The notes beneath the pieces are model-generated. The model did not search any database. It was not told where the DNA came from and was given only the letters and a program-made list of their open reading frames with translations. A DNA stretch of 64,000 nt, taken from NCBI GenBank assembly GCA_022447665.1, contig JAKVAQ010000001.1, forward strand, positions 138,830 through 202,829. Direction: 5' to 3'. Of this stretch, positions 24,960 through 35,281 are shown piece by piece. The first letter of the stretch is position 1; each line of letters begins with the position of its first letter. Source of the DNA: Crocinitomicaceae bacterium. Lineage in GTDB: Bacteria; Bacteroidota; Bacteroidia; Flavobacteriales_D; Crocinitomicaceae. The translations under genes and the position numbers were made by a program.

Positions 24960-27900
24960 CTAAACTCTTATCCCAATTAAACAAACATCATCCACTTGCT
25001 CCAAGTCTTGTTTCCACTCATCAAAGGCTGCAGCAATTTTTTGCTCCTATTCCTTCATTGGCAATGATGCAACATCAAGGAGCATACGTTTCATTGGTTT
25101 GACTTTGAACTTCTTGCCTTTTTCCCCTCCAAACTGATCTTGAAAACCATCAGTCATTGCGTAAATAATATCACCTTTTTGAAGTTCAAATTCTCCTCCC
25201 TCAAAAGGAATATGGTCATTATCATGTTTCCCAACAGGCATTTTCTCTCCCTTAATGTCAATTAGTTCTCCTTCTCGTACAATCCAAATTGGATTGTTGG
25301 CTGCAACATACTCCAGTTTTGTTTTTTCTGGGTTTAGAATAAGCAATGAAGCGTCCATACCATCTTTTCCTCCTTCAGCCGAACCATCTTTCTTCAAGCG
25401 ATCAATTATAGTAACTCTAGCTTGATTAAATATATCTCCAGCCGCAGTTGCTCCATTCTCAACCGCTTTTTCAATTCCTGAAATATTGAGGATACTCATT
25501 ATAGCACCTGGAACTCCATGACCAGTACTATCTGCACAGCTCACAGCAAAGTTGCGATTGGCTAGTTCACCTGCCCAATAAAAATCACCCGAAACGGCCT
25601 CCTTTGGGTTGAAATAAACTAAATAGTTGTCTAAGTGCTTATCAAGTAATTCAGAAGTTGCCATGAAACTACGTTGAATACGTTCAGCATAATTGATATA
25701 GTCAGTAATTTCTTGGTGTGCTTCTTCAATGATTTCTTTCTGGTGTATAATGTCACTTGTGGCTTTTTCTACTTCATCCTCGAGTTCTTTTTGTCTTTTC
25801 CTGAGCTGTGAAGTTCGCCACCTAACTAGAAATAAAATTATTATTACACCTAAAAGAGTATATGTGATCAACATATAAAACTTTAGATACCAGGGCTTAG
25901 ATATTCTAATTGCTAGTTTTTTCTTGTCCGAAGATAAATGTGTGTTTAAATCACTAACCCTATATTCGAATTCATACTCCCTGCGAGAAAGGTTGTCATA
26001 ACTTATAGTGTTCGAACCTTCTAATCTTCTCCAATCATCATGTAAACCGTTCAACCGATACCCAACAATTAATTGTTCCGATTGTGGCAGTCTATCAGAC
26101 AATTCAAGAGTTATAGTATTTTAACTGAATTTCATCCAGACGAAAGGGGTTGATAGAGATTTTTTCGCCCTTAATGAAGAAACCAGAAATAATCAAGTTG
26201 TTTCTAATAGGTGATGTTCTATAATTTGGGTCAAATAAATAGAATCCTCCATCAGCCGGAAGAACTTTAAAGTCTTCAAAATTAGGCATTTTTGGACAGC
26301 CCAATCTTGTCGAATAAACGGGGTAGTTGTTAATTGGTAATAACGAACTATCCAAACAATTCAATAAGTACCATTTCTCGGTCTCACCTCTTATGAGAAA
26401 TTTTTCATCTTGTACATGATAGTAGTTTTCTACCCAACTGAAAGGCAGCGTTTGTTTGGATAGTGAAAATTCTTGGAATGCTGCATGATTTTGTAGGTTG
26501 AGTAATTGAAAGCCTCGTCCATATGTTGAAACATATGGGCCCTTTTCAGTAATATGAACGAATTGTGATGCTCCCATAGCATCCAACTCTTTCCTGACAA
26601 CTGTGAATTTGTTCTGAAGTTGGTCAAATCTAAAAAGCCCATATCCTTGATTGGTTATGTATATATCACCATTATACTCGAAGATATCATTTATTCTAGG
26701 ATCAGTAAAACTAGAATCTAAATTATCATGTGAATTATAATAATTAATACTCGGTTTTGTTTTCTTTAATTCATCAGAATCAAACATCATAATATTGTTA
26801 TTCGAGTTAGATCCATTCGAAATCACCCAAAATCTATCTTTAGAATCAACTAAAACACCAGTTGCATAAATTGGATTTAATTGACCACTGAGTACACTCA
26901 GGTCTATTTCATCAATTCTATAATCACGTGTATCAAATGATAGAATTTTTTCCTCGAAAAGAGGTATATAAATCATGTGCTTCTTTTGCGTATAACCCAA
27001 AAGGCGTCCGAAAATATCAGTCTCGTAAATCAAAGTTGAAATCTGATTATTAAAGTTTGTTTGCCAAACTTTTCCTGAACTCGAAATTGAGAAGACGAGA
27101 GTGTCATTAGAATAGAATGGTACTATTAATTCTTCACTGTCCTCAGAGATTTCTGTCTTTCTAAATTGCATCTCATTTTCTGTTGCACAAAATGCGCCTA
27201 GCCCCCAAGTTCCAATCCAGAGATTGTTAGAGCGGTCAAAATACATTGATTTATAAGCTCTGTGACCCCAAAAGGGAATATTGTGATTAATTGTTTGAAA
27301 TGTATCTGTTTTCGAGCACTGAATAATAAGTTCTCCTTGATTTGGTCGTAAAATACTTGCGATATTTTTTCCTTCGTTGTCAGGTAATAAATCCAAAGTA
27401 ATTAAGGTGTCATTTCTAAAAAACACTTTACTGACCATTGAGCTCAAATTGACAATTTGATGTCGTGTCCCACCAGATTCAAGGTTAGTCGCAAGTAGAA
27501 ATTCACGTGAATTGATTTTTCTCAAAATACTGTCATTTGAATTTGCTGTTTCAAGTTTAATCGGTTCTCTTAGTCCAGGTTCAAACCAAACGTGATTACT
27601 TCCAGCAATTAGCCAAATACTATCAAATTGGACTAAATTGGATTTCCCTTTTAACGAATAGATTCGATTCATTGAGTCTGCTATGATTTCATACACATAA
27701 GTAGAATCTTGATCAAAACTTGTTGCGACAAGTTCTTTACCACTTTCAATTACATTTGAGATGTATCCATCAATTTCAAATTTTCTGAAACTGCCATTTT
27801 TTAGGCCAACGAGCAAACTATCTTTATCATTTTAATACCAATATTCTCCATTAATGTAATAAAATACTGGTGTAGAATTAGAGTATCTAAATTTTGAGTC

Positions 27901-28326
27901 TTCAGGGGCTTTTTTGACTTGTTCAAATATACCTTCTTGGTAATTGAATTTAGCTACGCCAAAAGCTGAAATGCTATTAATCAATGAGTCTTCATCTAAA
28001 TATAAGTAGTTGAAGCCGTCATAAATACAATTTTCGGATCCTTCAATGTAAAAATGCTGTTCGAACTCACCATTCGCGTATCTTCCTATTCCATTTTGAG
28101 TAACTAACCAAAGAAAACCATATTTGTCTTCTTTGAAGTCGAGAACAGTATTCTCAAGTAGCCCAGATTCAACATTATAGCATTTGAAATCCATGTTTTG
28201 ACTCAGAACAGTGCTATTTGATTCAATTGATATATCCAGGTCATCCCTAGTTTTTATTTTACCGCAAGCGCAAAATCCCTAGGTCATGAGAATTAGGATA
28301 TAAGATTTGTGCGGAATAAGTTTCAT
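24960..28326 (-). pseudogene. decayed sensor / SpoIIE-type phosphatase (three stops and a frameshift)
   Basis: Read on the reverse strand from an ATG at 28326, this is one gene of about 1120 codons: a lipoprotein-like signal, a two-component-regulator type beta-propeller sensor (MDFKCYNVESGLLENTVLDF, KYGFLWLVTQNGIGRY, NNLWIGTWGLG), a Y_Y_Y domain (EYEFEYRVSDLN), one membrane segment (YMLITYTLLGVIIILFLV), a coiled coil and a SpoIIE/PP2C phosphatase domain (KEAVSGDFYWAGE, SCADSTGHGVPGAIMSILN, AMTDGFQDQFGG). It is broken by TAG at 28279-28281, TAA at 27832-27834, a frameshift near 26103-26125 and TAG at 25047-25049. The original C-terminus VDDVCLIGIRV is still readable to 24960. Remaining open pieces are 27832-28194, 26104-27816 and 25047-26102. 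Confidence 0.85.
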
Positions 28327-28485
28327 AGCTTCTAGACGAAGATAATAGTTTAAGCAACAGTGAGGTCTGATGTCTTTGAGTTTCTAATCCAGAACTAAAT
28401 AAATTTCACCCAAGATGCACCCAACTTGGGAAAAAGCCAATTCAATCAGCCTCAACTTTGTCCAGAACATTTAAAACAAATAGAT

Positions 28486-28695
28486 ATGGCAACGAGCATT
28501 ATTACGCCTGATGATCTGGAACAATTCAAATGGGAACTACTCGCAGACATCAAACAATTACTGGATAAAAAACAAGATAAAGTAGCACCGGTAAAAAAAC
28601 TATCACTATTAGTTTTGATGGTTTTTTTGATGCTAAAGATTTCGCCGTATTTTCTTCATTTTTTTTGCTCAAATTCAATGGGTTTTGAACGTTAA
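28486..28695 (+). pseudogene. fragment of a helix-turn-helix (excisionase-like) protein
   Basis: The first 36 residues from the ATG at 28486 (MATSIITPDDLEQFKWELLA, then DIKQLLDKKQ) match the N-terminal helix of small HTH proteins carried by Bacteroidota mobile elements. The helix-turn-helix itself, which should follow, is missing; after the PVKK segment the frame continues into unrelated hydrophobic sequence and stops. It is read as a truncated relic. In-frame codons upstream to 28426 lack family resemblance. Confidence 0.45.
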
Positions 28696-28844
28696 ATGTT
28701 GCTTGAATCCTTCCACTTAAATGACTTTACTTAGCATAGTGCGTAGGGCGATCAAGCCCAATGCGATCTTTGGGCATTGTCGTTACTCTTTTAGAAATCA
28801 CTTTATAAAGTTCATTGATTCTTAAACTGTTAAAGATTAAACTC

Positions 28845-28866
28845 TATATTTGCAACAATGTTGCAA
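28845..28866 (+). promoter_or_regulatory. -7 element overlapped by Zur/Fur-like palindrome
   Basis: TATATTTG at 28845-28852 matches TAnnTTTG. Overlapping its end, TTGCAAC and GTTGCAA (28850-28866) form a perfect seven-base inverted repeat with an AAT spacer. A repressor here would block transcription of the TonB receptor operon. The form suggests a Fur-superfamily metal regulator such as Zur; this is inference. Confidence 0.6.
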
Positions 28867-28934
28867 TAACTGCAATTGAAACTGCCTTAAGCAGATGTAA
28901 CAAAGACTAATTAAATAATAGTTTGCCGATAGTG

Positions 28935-31391
28935 ATGCAATCGCTGATAAACCAAATAACTCCCTTATTCAAGAATTCCTTTGGGCGAATATTTCTTTTT
29001 TCTTTGCTGTTGTTTTGCAACTATTCTTTCTCACAAGCAGACTCTTGTGACTACAACTTCAATGCTAATTTAAGAGATGCGGAATCGAATAAACCAATAC
29101 CTTTTGCAACAATTAAAGTCAAAGGTACTCAGAACAGTACTAAAACAGATGTCTCAGGTAATTTTGTAATCTCTGGATTATGTAATGGATATCAGTCGCT
29201 AATTATTTCTTGTTTTGGCTTTTGCGACTCAATTTGCGAGGCAAATCATCTGAAGAATGAGGGTAGTACAATTTACTTGCATAAAAAAGCTGAAGAACTT
29301 GAGAAAATTGTTATCCATGGGCATCAGGTAAAAGAAAAAGGAACAGAGACGATTGCTCAAACCCAAATTAATAAAATAACGATAAATTCTGATCATACTC
29401 AAAGTTTAGCTTCTCTAGTTTCTGATCAACAAGGGGTTACACTGATTTCTATGGGGTCCAATGTACAGCTTCCTGTAATACACGGATTATATGGCAGTCG
29501 TATCCTTATCTTGAATAATGGATTTAAGCATGGTTTTCAAAATTGGGGAGTAGATCACGCACCTGAAATTGATATAGCAGCAGCTGACAATATCACTATC
29601 ATAAAAGGGGCATCTGGTGTGAGGTATGGGGCTGAGGCAATGGGAGGAGCGATTATTGTAAACTCTAATCCATTATACTTTAAAGATAGATTCTATCTGA
29701 ATACTGGAGTTGGCTATCAAACAAATGGTCAAGGAATAAACGCAAATCTAGAATTTGGTGAAGGAAAAGATAAATGGAGTTATTTTTTCAATTGTAATTT
29801 CACAAAAATAGGAGATCGTTTTACACCAAACTATTCACTTACAAATACCGGAAAAGAAGAGAGCGCTGCAGCCTTTGGAACACGGTATAAGTTTAAAGAT
29901 TTAGATATAAAGTTTTATTACAGTTTTGTAGATCAAAATTTGGGTCTTCTTCGTTCTTCAATCGCCCATAGTGGCAACGCTTTTATTTATGCTATCAATT
30001 CTGATGTCCCGCCAATTGTAAATTCATTCGGTTTTAAAATTAATGCGCCGAATCAGTTAACAAAACATCGTTTGGGTAAACTAGAAATGAATTGGTTTTA
30101 TTCAAAAGATAGTAAGCTCACCTTTAGAACCGGTATACAGTTGAACAAACGCCAAGAGTACGATATCCGTATTGAAAGTGAAAAGCCTGTAATTGATTTA
30201 GATTTGCTTACAGCGGATTATCAATTAGAATGGAAGCATCCTAAATGGATGGAGCTAGAAGGCTTATTAGGGATTCAATATTTCAATCAGAATAATGACA
30301 ACAATCCCGGAACTGGTGCGACTCCATTTATACCTAACTACAATACAAATCGTGGAAGCATATTCCTGGTCGAAAGCAGAATATTCAATAAAAACATGCT
30401 GGAAGCTGGTTTAAGGGTAGATTACGAGTTGAATAATGTGCGAGGTAGACAACCTAACCAAGAGATTTTTCGAGACGAATATTCTTTTGTGAATATAACC
30501 AGTTCTCTTGGTTATAGCAGAAGCTTATCTCAAAAAAGTGTTTTCAGAGCAAACATAGGAACCGCATGGAGAACTCCAAACATGGCTGAATTGTATAGTT
30601 TTGGGCAACATGGTTTTAAAAATTCTTATGGCCTTCTTCGCTATTATCAAGATGGTGATGGAACCTTCAAGACAGATCAAGTCATTGAGGTAAAAGAGAG
30701 CCAAATTCGTCCAGAAAATGGCTATAAGTTTGTAGGTGAATTTGAATTTAGTACAAAGAAAATAAAGCAGGTTTTCACAGTATATACACATTTTATAAAA
30801 GAATATATTTTTAGCCGACCCTTAGCTGTAATTGGAACTGTGCGTGGCCCAATGCCTGTATTTATCTTTGACCAATCTGACGCACTCTTCATTGGTGGTG
30901 ATTACAGTTTCGGGATGAACTTCACAAAAAATCTAGATGGCATTTTCAGAGCGAGTTATCTGTGGTCGAAGAATATAACAGATTCTGACGTGCTCATTAA
31001 TCAGCCTCCTATCTCACTCAGTTGTGGTCTCAATTGGAACCATGAGAATTTTTGGATATTTAAAGACATACAATTTTCCATCAATCCTTCCTACACATTT
31101 CAACAATTTCAAGCACCAAGAACTGTTTCACCAGAAGATCTGATAGATGGTATTGAGGTCATAACACCTTCATCAGAAATTTTTGATTTTAAAAATGCTC
31201 CGGACGGTTACTTTCTATTAAATCTTGGATTGACTTCAAATATAAAACAATTTAACTTGGGTGTACAAGTCAATAATCTATTGAATACCAGTTATCGAGA
31301 CTATTTGAACGAGATGAGATATTTCGCAGATGAGATGGGCATTAATCTAATGTTCACAATGAGATACTCTTTCCAAAAACAAAATCAATAA
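28935..31391 (+). CDS. TonB-dependent outer-membrane receptor (putative metal, possibly zinc)
   Basis: From the ATG at 28935 (a TTG at 28923 is also possible) the product has about 818 residues. A signal peptide (ending YSFSQ) is followed by a carboxypeptidase-like regulatory domain (IPFATIKVKGTQNSTKTDVS), a plug domain (LASLVSDQQGVTLISMGSNV, then LPVIHGLYGSRILILNNG and IIKGASGVRYGAEAMGG) and a large barrel ending in an aromatic-rich strand. The plug resembles receptors of the ZnuD type. The next gene is a lipoprotein commonly paired with such receptors, and the promoter carries a Zur-like palindrome, together suggesting metal uptake; the substrate is not proven. It is intact within a decayed region. 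Confidence 0.85.
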   Translation: MQSLINQITPLFKNSFGRIFLFSLLLFCNYSFSQADSCDYNFNANLRDAESNKPIPFATIKVKGTQNSTKTDVSGNFVISGLCNGYQSLIISCFGFCDSICEANHLKNEGSTIYLHKKAEELEKIVIHGHQVKEKGTETIAQTQINKITINSDHTQSLASLVSDQQGVTLISMGSNVQLPVIHGLYGSRILILNNGFKHGFQNWGVDHAPEIDIAAADNITIIKGASGVRYGAEAMGGAIIVNSNPLYFKDRFYLNTGVGYQTNGQGINANLEFGEGKDKWSYFFNCNFTKIGDRFTPNYSLTNTGKEESAAAFGTRYKFKDLDIKFYYSFVDQNLGLLRSSIAHSGNAFIYAINSDVPPIVNSFGFKINAPNQLTKHRLGKLEMNWFYSKDSKLTFRTGIQLNKRQEYDIRIESEKPVIDLDLLTADYQLEWKHPKWMELEGLLGIQYFNQNNDNNPGTGATPFIPNYNTNRGSIFLVESRIFNKNMLEAGLRVDYELNNVRGRQPNQEIFRDEYSFVNITSSLGYSRSLSQKSVFRANIGTAWRTPNMAELYSFGQHGFKNSYGLLRYYQDGDGTFKTDQVIEVKESQIRPENGYKFVGEFEFSTKKIKQVFTVYTHFIKEYIFSRPLAVIGTVRGPMPVFIFDQSDALFIGGDYSFGMNFTKNLDGIFRASYLWSKNITDSDVLINQPPISLSCGLNWNHENFWIFKDIQFSINPSYTFQQFQAPRTVSPEDLIDGIEVITPSSEIFDFKNAPDGYFLLNLGLTSNIKQFNLGVQVNNLLNTSYRDYLNEMRYFADEMGINLMFTMRYSFQKQNQ

Positions 31392-31417
31392 ATAACAAAT
31401 GTTTAATTAAATAAAAA

Positions 31418-32026
31418 ATGAGAAAAATGAATCAATACGCTATTCTAGCAACCTTATCATGCGCTGTTGCAGTCGCAAGTTGTAAAAAAGACGAAGTAGT
31501 TCCAGAAGAAGAAAATGTAGTAGAAGTTTTCACGGATGTAAAGCTTATTTTCACGAATGCCGCTGATCCAAGTGATGTTGTTGAAGCTAGGGCTCAAGAC
31601 CCTGATGGTGAAGGTGTTCAAGGCTTAGCAATTTTGGATGAAATTACTTTAGGTGTTGATAAGACCTACAACTTAACTTATGAAATTGCAAACAACCTCA
31701 CTGTTCCGGGAGAGGATATTGGTGCTGAGATTCTTGAAGAAGATAATGAACACCAGTTCTTCTATACTTTTACGAATAACGCTTTCTCGAATCCGGCTGG
31801 AAATGGAAATGTTGATAATGCATCTGATCCCCTGAATTATAGCGACCTAGATGAAAATGGTCTTCCTGTTGGATTATTGACTCAATGGACAACACCTTCT
31901 ACTGCATTAAGTGGTGGAGTGTTTACTGCTCGTTTGCAGCATCAACCTGATGTAAAAACAGCTTCCTCGGGTTCAAATGACGGAGACACTGATTTTGATT
32001 TAACTTTTGTTTTGAATATTCAGTAA
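31418..32026 (+). CDS. lipoprotein paired with TonB receptor
   Basis: The 202-residue product has a lipoprotein signal ending AVASCKKDE (Cys about residue 22). The mature part is acidic and beta-rich: FTDVKLIFTNAADPSDVVEA, then DEITLGVDKTYNLTYEI, EEDNEHQFFYTF and FTARLQHQPDVK. This family regularly follows TonB receptors in Bacteroidota and is often named only as a type 1 periplasmic-binding-fold-like protein. It probably helps capture the receptor's ligand at the cell surface. It lies 26 bases downstream and ends before a strong terminator, closing a two-gene operon. Confidence 0.7.
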   Translation: MRKMNQYAILATLSCAVAVASCKKDEVVPEEENVVEVFTDVKLIFTNAADPSDVVEARAQDPDGEGVQGLAILDEITLGVDKTYNLTYEIANNLTVPGEDIGAEILEEDNEHQFFYTFTNNAFSNPAGNGNVDNASDPLNYSDLDENGLPVGLLTQWTTPSTALSGGVFTARLQHQPDVKTASSGSNDGDTDFDLTFVLNIQ

Positions 32027-32055
32027 ATCATGATTTAAATTAAAGGAAAGAAGAC

Positions 32056-32098
32056 AAAACACTCGGTCCTTTGCGAATAGAGCTGAGTGTTTTTTTTT
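32056..32098 (+). terminator. terminator of TonB receptor operon
   Basis: AAACACTCGG pairs with CTGAGTGTTT (one mismatch) around a loop of about 16 bases, followed by eight Ts. Confidence 0.85.
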
Positions 32099-32253
32099 AA
32101 TCAAAGTAATTGTTTTTTTCCTTATATTTATTCTGGCAACTTTTAACCATCATTATGCTCAAAGAACAGACTCTTGCAGATCAATAATAGTTGATTTGAA
32201 GATATCAAAAATCGCATCTTTAATAATCCAGTTAGTTAAAAATTTGAATTCTT

Positions 32254-33360
32254 ATGAAAATTAAAATAGTAGTATTACTGGGCATTTTATTTTTCCTTAT
32301 ATGTCCGAAATCCCTTGTTGCAAATACAAACTGTACAGGTATTACGTTAAACAGTAGTGATGGCTCATTCATACATGCAAGAACCATGGAATGGGGTGCT
32401 TTCAATATCAAACCAGAATTATTGGTTTTCCCGAGAAATTATGCATTTGAAGGTCAGCTACCAATTGACAAACCTGGAATGAAATGGGAAGGAAAATATG
32501 GTTTTATTGGCATAAATGCTTTAGGAGATACACGTGTAGCTGACGGATTAAATGAAAAAGGCTTGGCTGTTTCGGTATTGTATTTGCCTGGATACGCTTC
32601 CTATCAGGCTTTCGATTCAACAGCTGTAGATTCAACTATTAGCCCAAGTGAATTCCCCTTGCTTTTGCTGTCTACTTGTCAATCAGTAAAGGAGGTGAGG
32701 GTTATACTTAATAAGGTAAAAGTGGTTGGAAAGCCTGAAAAAGAGCTAGGAGGAATAGTCGCTCCTTTTCATTACATGGTTTCTGATCAAACAGGAGAAA
32801 GTGTTATTGTTGAGTACACGAAAGAAGAACTACACATTTACGATAACGCTGTTGGGGTAATAACAAATAGTCCAGAATATCCCTGGCATCTCACTAATTT
32901 AAAAAACTACATCACATTGAAGACAGAAGAAGCTCATCCTGTAAATGTAGGAGAGTTAACATTGAAACCTTTCGGTGCAGGGAGTGGTATGTTGGGTTTA
33001 CCCGGAGATTATACACCACCATCACGTTTTGTGAGAGCTACTGTTATGCGTAACTCGGTAATTGAACTTGAAGATGGAGAGCGAGCAATTTCGGAAGCTT
33101 TTCGTATTTTGAATAATTTTGATATCCCAATTGGAACAATGGGTGTAGACCATGATCCATCAGTTTTAGGAGATACGCAATATACAACAGCTGCAGATAC
33201 TAAATCAATGCGCTACTATTATCGCACAATGAACAACCATAGAATTCGTGTTCTCGATTTGAAAAAAATTGATTTTACTTCTAAAGAATTGACAAGAAGG
33301 CTTCTAGATATTGAACTAGCTCAAGACTATGAGTTCATAGAAATTGAGACTTCGAAATAA
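32254..33360 (+). CDS. linear amide C-N hydrolase (choloylglycine hydrolase / penicillin acylase family)
   Basis: The 368-residue protein has a signal peptide ending SLVANTN, leaving Cys27 near the mature N-terminus as the Ntn-hydrolase nucleophile. HARTMEWG near residues 42-49 carries the conserved Arg and the R-x-x-(D/E)-W signature; FIGINALGDTRVADGLNEKG and GVITNSPEYPWHLTNLKNY (substrate-side Asn) are further family blocks. Such enzymes cleave linear amide bonds, including bile salts, penicillin V and N-acyl homoserine lactones. The natural substrate is unknown and export to the periplasm is inferred. No partner gene is adjacent. Confidence 0.9.
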   Translation: MKIKIVVLLGILFFLICPKSLVANTNCTGITLNSSDGSFIHARTMEWGAFNIKPELLVFPRNYAFEGQLPIDKPGMKWEGKYGFIGINALGDTRVADGLNEKGLAVSVLYLPGYASYQAFDSTAVDSTISPSEFPLLLLSTCQSVKEVRVILNKVKVVGKPEKELGGIVAPFHYMVSDQTGESVIVEYTKEELHIYDNAVGVITNSPEYPWHLTNLKNYITLKTEEAHPVNVGELTLKPFGAGSGMLGLPGDYTPPSRFVRATVMRNSVIELEDGERAISEAFRILNNFDIPIGTMGVDHDPSVLGDTQYTTAADTKSMRYYYRTMNNHRIRVLDLKKIDFTSKELTRRLLDIELAQDYEFIEIETSK

Positions 33361-33409
33361 GGCAGCTTTAATATCATTAATAAAAGTCTTAGACTACTTT
33401 CCTTAGAAG

Positions 33410-33544
33410 AAGGATGAATTTGTATTGCATGCTCATGAACTACTTAATGACTATAAAGGCCATTTAGGTTTTGAAATTGTGGCCATCTCAATAGATCTTG
33501 TAGTAATCGTTGCAAATTTAATTAATGGAAATCCTATTATTTGA
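33410..33544 (+). pseudogene. relic of a TlpA/AhpC-type thioredoxin-like gene
   Basis: A 44-codon open stretch reads KDEFVLHAHELLNDYKGHLG, then FEIVAISIDLVV, and ends at a TGA. The LxxxYKxxGFEIVAISID pattern is typical of thioredoxin-like TlpA proteins just after their CxxC helix, but the CxxC part and the remainder are absent. No start codon is evident. This is a short match and is rated accordingly. Confidence 0.3.
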
Positions 33545-33567
33545 ATTTCAATAAGTACGTTTTACTG

Positions 33568-33603
33568 AATCTCCCATCAAAAAACTTTAATGGGAGATTT
33601 TTG
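33568..33603 (+). terminator. Rho-independent terminator
   Basis: AATCTCCCAT and ATGGGAGATT form a perfect ten-base stem around a 12-base loop, followed by a T-run. It lies just after the thioredoxin-like relic and was probably its terminator. Confidence 0.85.
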
Positions 33604-33681
33604 TTTGCGACTCTTGCTAATTAACTTTTATTTGAAATTTTTTGATTCTTATAGGGCATACATTTGGGTTATACCTAAATT

Positions 33682-34609
33682 CTGAATCGCCTTTTATTAA
33701 TCTTATTCTTATTTTTTCCAACTTTTTCTTCTGCCTTCATGCATCCTAATGAAGAAGAATTATTGTGCTTTGAATTCAATAAGTTTTATTGTCAAAAGAT
33801 ATATTCTTTTGATGACACTATAATAGCATTTCCTTTTAAAAATTGCAGTGGTCGTGAACTCCAGATAAAAGAAATAAGCTGTAACTACCTCTATAAAGAT
33901 CAAGTGTTTTATGATCAAAGAAATTGGAAAGATTCAATTATACCAAGTGCTCATATGGATACTATTTTCTTTAGTAAAAAAAGATCTCTTTGATGCTAGA
34001 GACGAATTGACTGATGCTTCTTTTACCATTTCATTTGTGGGTGAGCATACCCTTCAGTATCTAAATATTTTCATAGATTTTGTTCCAAATAATGGCAGTT
34101 CAGGGGTTTCGCCTATTCATTTGCCTACAGTGTCAAGAGGTGATAGTATTATTTTCTCTGCCGTGATTGAGAACTCAGGATCTTCTCCGGTAGCATTCAA
34201 ATCAAGTACTTATAATAGAGGTAGGCATGCTCATCAAAAAGTAAGGTTAATAGAAGTTGGAAAAATAATTGTTCCGGCAGAAGACTCGCTTAAAGTTAAG
34301 TTTATGTTGTACACGGATAATTTATTGGATGAATACTCCGGTACGTTTGACTTTGAGTCTAATGAAGATTTAAGAAGGTATCACAGAATTTCTATTCCAT
34401 TTGATGGAAGGCCTATATCTGAAGGTTATCCGAGTATTAAGTTTGATTCTCTAGTTCTTAACAAATACATTAATAAAGGTGATCAATGTGAATTCAACTT
34501 TTGTTTTGAAAATAATGAGGATACGCCTCTTTTTATTCAAAATGCTAAAACTAGTTGTGGCTGTTTGATGGCTAGCTGGCCCAGAGAGCCAATTTTGGCC
34601 GGAGAATGA
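33682..34609 (+). pseudogene. frameshifted and truncated DUF1573 protein gene
   Basis: The reading frame is preserved upstream of the ATG at 33739 to a CTG at 33682, giving a perfect signal peptide (NRLLLILFLFFPTFSSAF), which suggests the original ATG mutated to CTG. The frame then shifts in a run of seven A near 33975-33990: FFSKKRSL ends at a stop, while the sense continues as LFDARDELTDASFTISF in the other frame. The C-terminal part reaches the family signature AKTSCGCLMASWPREPILAGE-type block and stops at 34609, without the usual remainder. DUF1573 proteins are exported immunoglobulin-like proteins of unknown role. Confidence 0.7.
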
Positions 34610-34890
34610 ACTGTTGAAAATGATTAACAAAGCACTAGGTATGAATAGACTCTTCATTATTGCTTAATATTAATTGTAATACAAGTCGCTATAAACAGAC
34701 TTCTAATAGACGTGTATTATCCTAAGTTTACAGTTTCAATATCAAAATAATTAGGTTTCATACGAAACCAGCTTTATTTAATTGGCTCTTCATTTAGTCT
34801 GGTGTTCTTAATCACTTTTAAATCAAGGTTAGGTCGACAGAATAAATTTTGAAATCTGTCTCGAAGGAGATCTGATAGTTTTAAGCAATT

Positions 34891-35154
34891 ATGAAAAAGT
34901 TTAAACTATTATTAACCTTGGGAGTGTCTATTTTGGCATTTTCATGCTCCAAAGATTATTCATGCAAATGTGATGTAAAACACGAACAAACAGGCCCAGT
35001 GTTCACGGAAACCAGAGAATGGGATCAATCATTTACTTTTTCGGGCAAAGAAGACGATGTGAGATCAGAATATTCTTCTCTCAGTTTTAGTGAATCTTAT
35101 AAAGATGGTGCTGAGTATGATCATAAAATCGAACAAGACTGCCCATTTCAGTAA
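34891..35154 (+). CDS. small lipoprotein
   Basis: The 87-residue product has a lipoprotein signal ending ILAFSCSK (Cys about residue 20) and a short mature part with several further Cys (DYSCKCDVKH, QDCPFQ) that could form disulfides. The family is not recognised; similar tiny lipoproteins are frequent in Flavobacteriales. A terminator follows 27 bases after the stop. A purine-rich AAGGAG lies about 25 bases before the ATG. Confidence 0.65.
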   Translation: MKKFKLLLTLGVSILAFSCSKDYSCKCDVKHEQTGPVFTETREWDQSFTFSGKEDDVRSEYSSLSFSESYKDGAEYDHKIEQDCPFQ

Positions 35155-35180
35155 AAACAAATACTTTTTTTTTGTTTTCT

Positions 35181-35207
35181 ATGGGGCTTTAATGCCCCAT
35201 TTTTATT
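35181..35207 (+). terminator. terminator after small lipoprotein gene
   Basis: ATGGGGC and GCCCCAT flank TTTAAT and run into a T-rich tail. Confidence 0.8.
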
Positions 35208-35281
35208 TGTAATAACCAATACTTAATATATATAATTCATAAGGAATACATCTTTTCTTGTATTTCTATTATCTTACGTAA

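Noticed and set aside
24741-24980. 79-codon forward ORF after tRNA-Gln
   Set aside because: It runs through the dispersed repeat, the inverted repeat and the end of the reverse-strand phosphatase relic; the composition is not protein-like.
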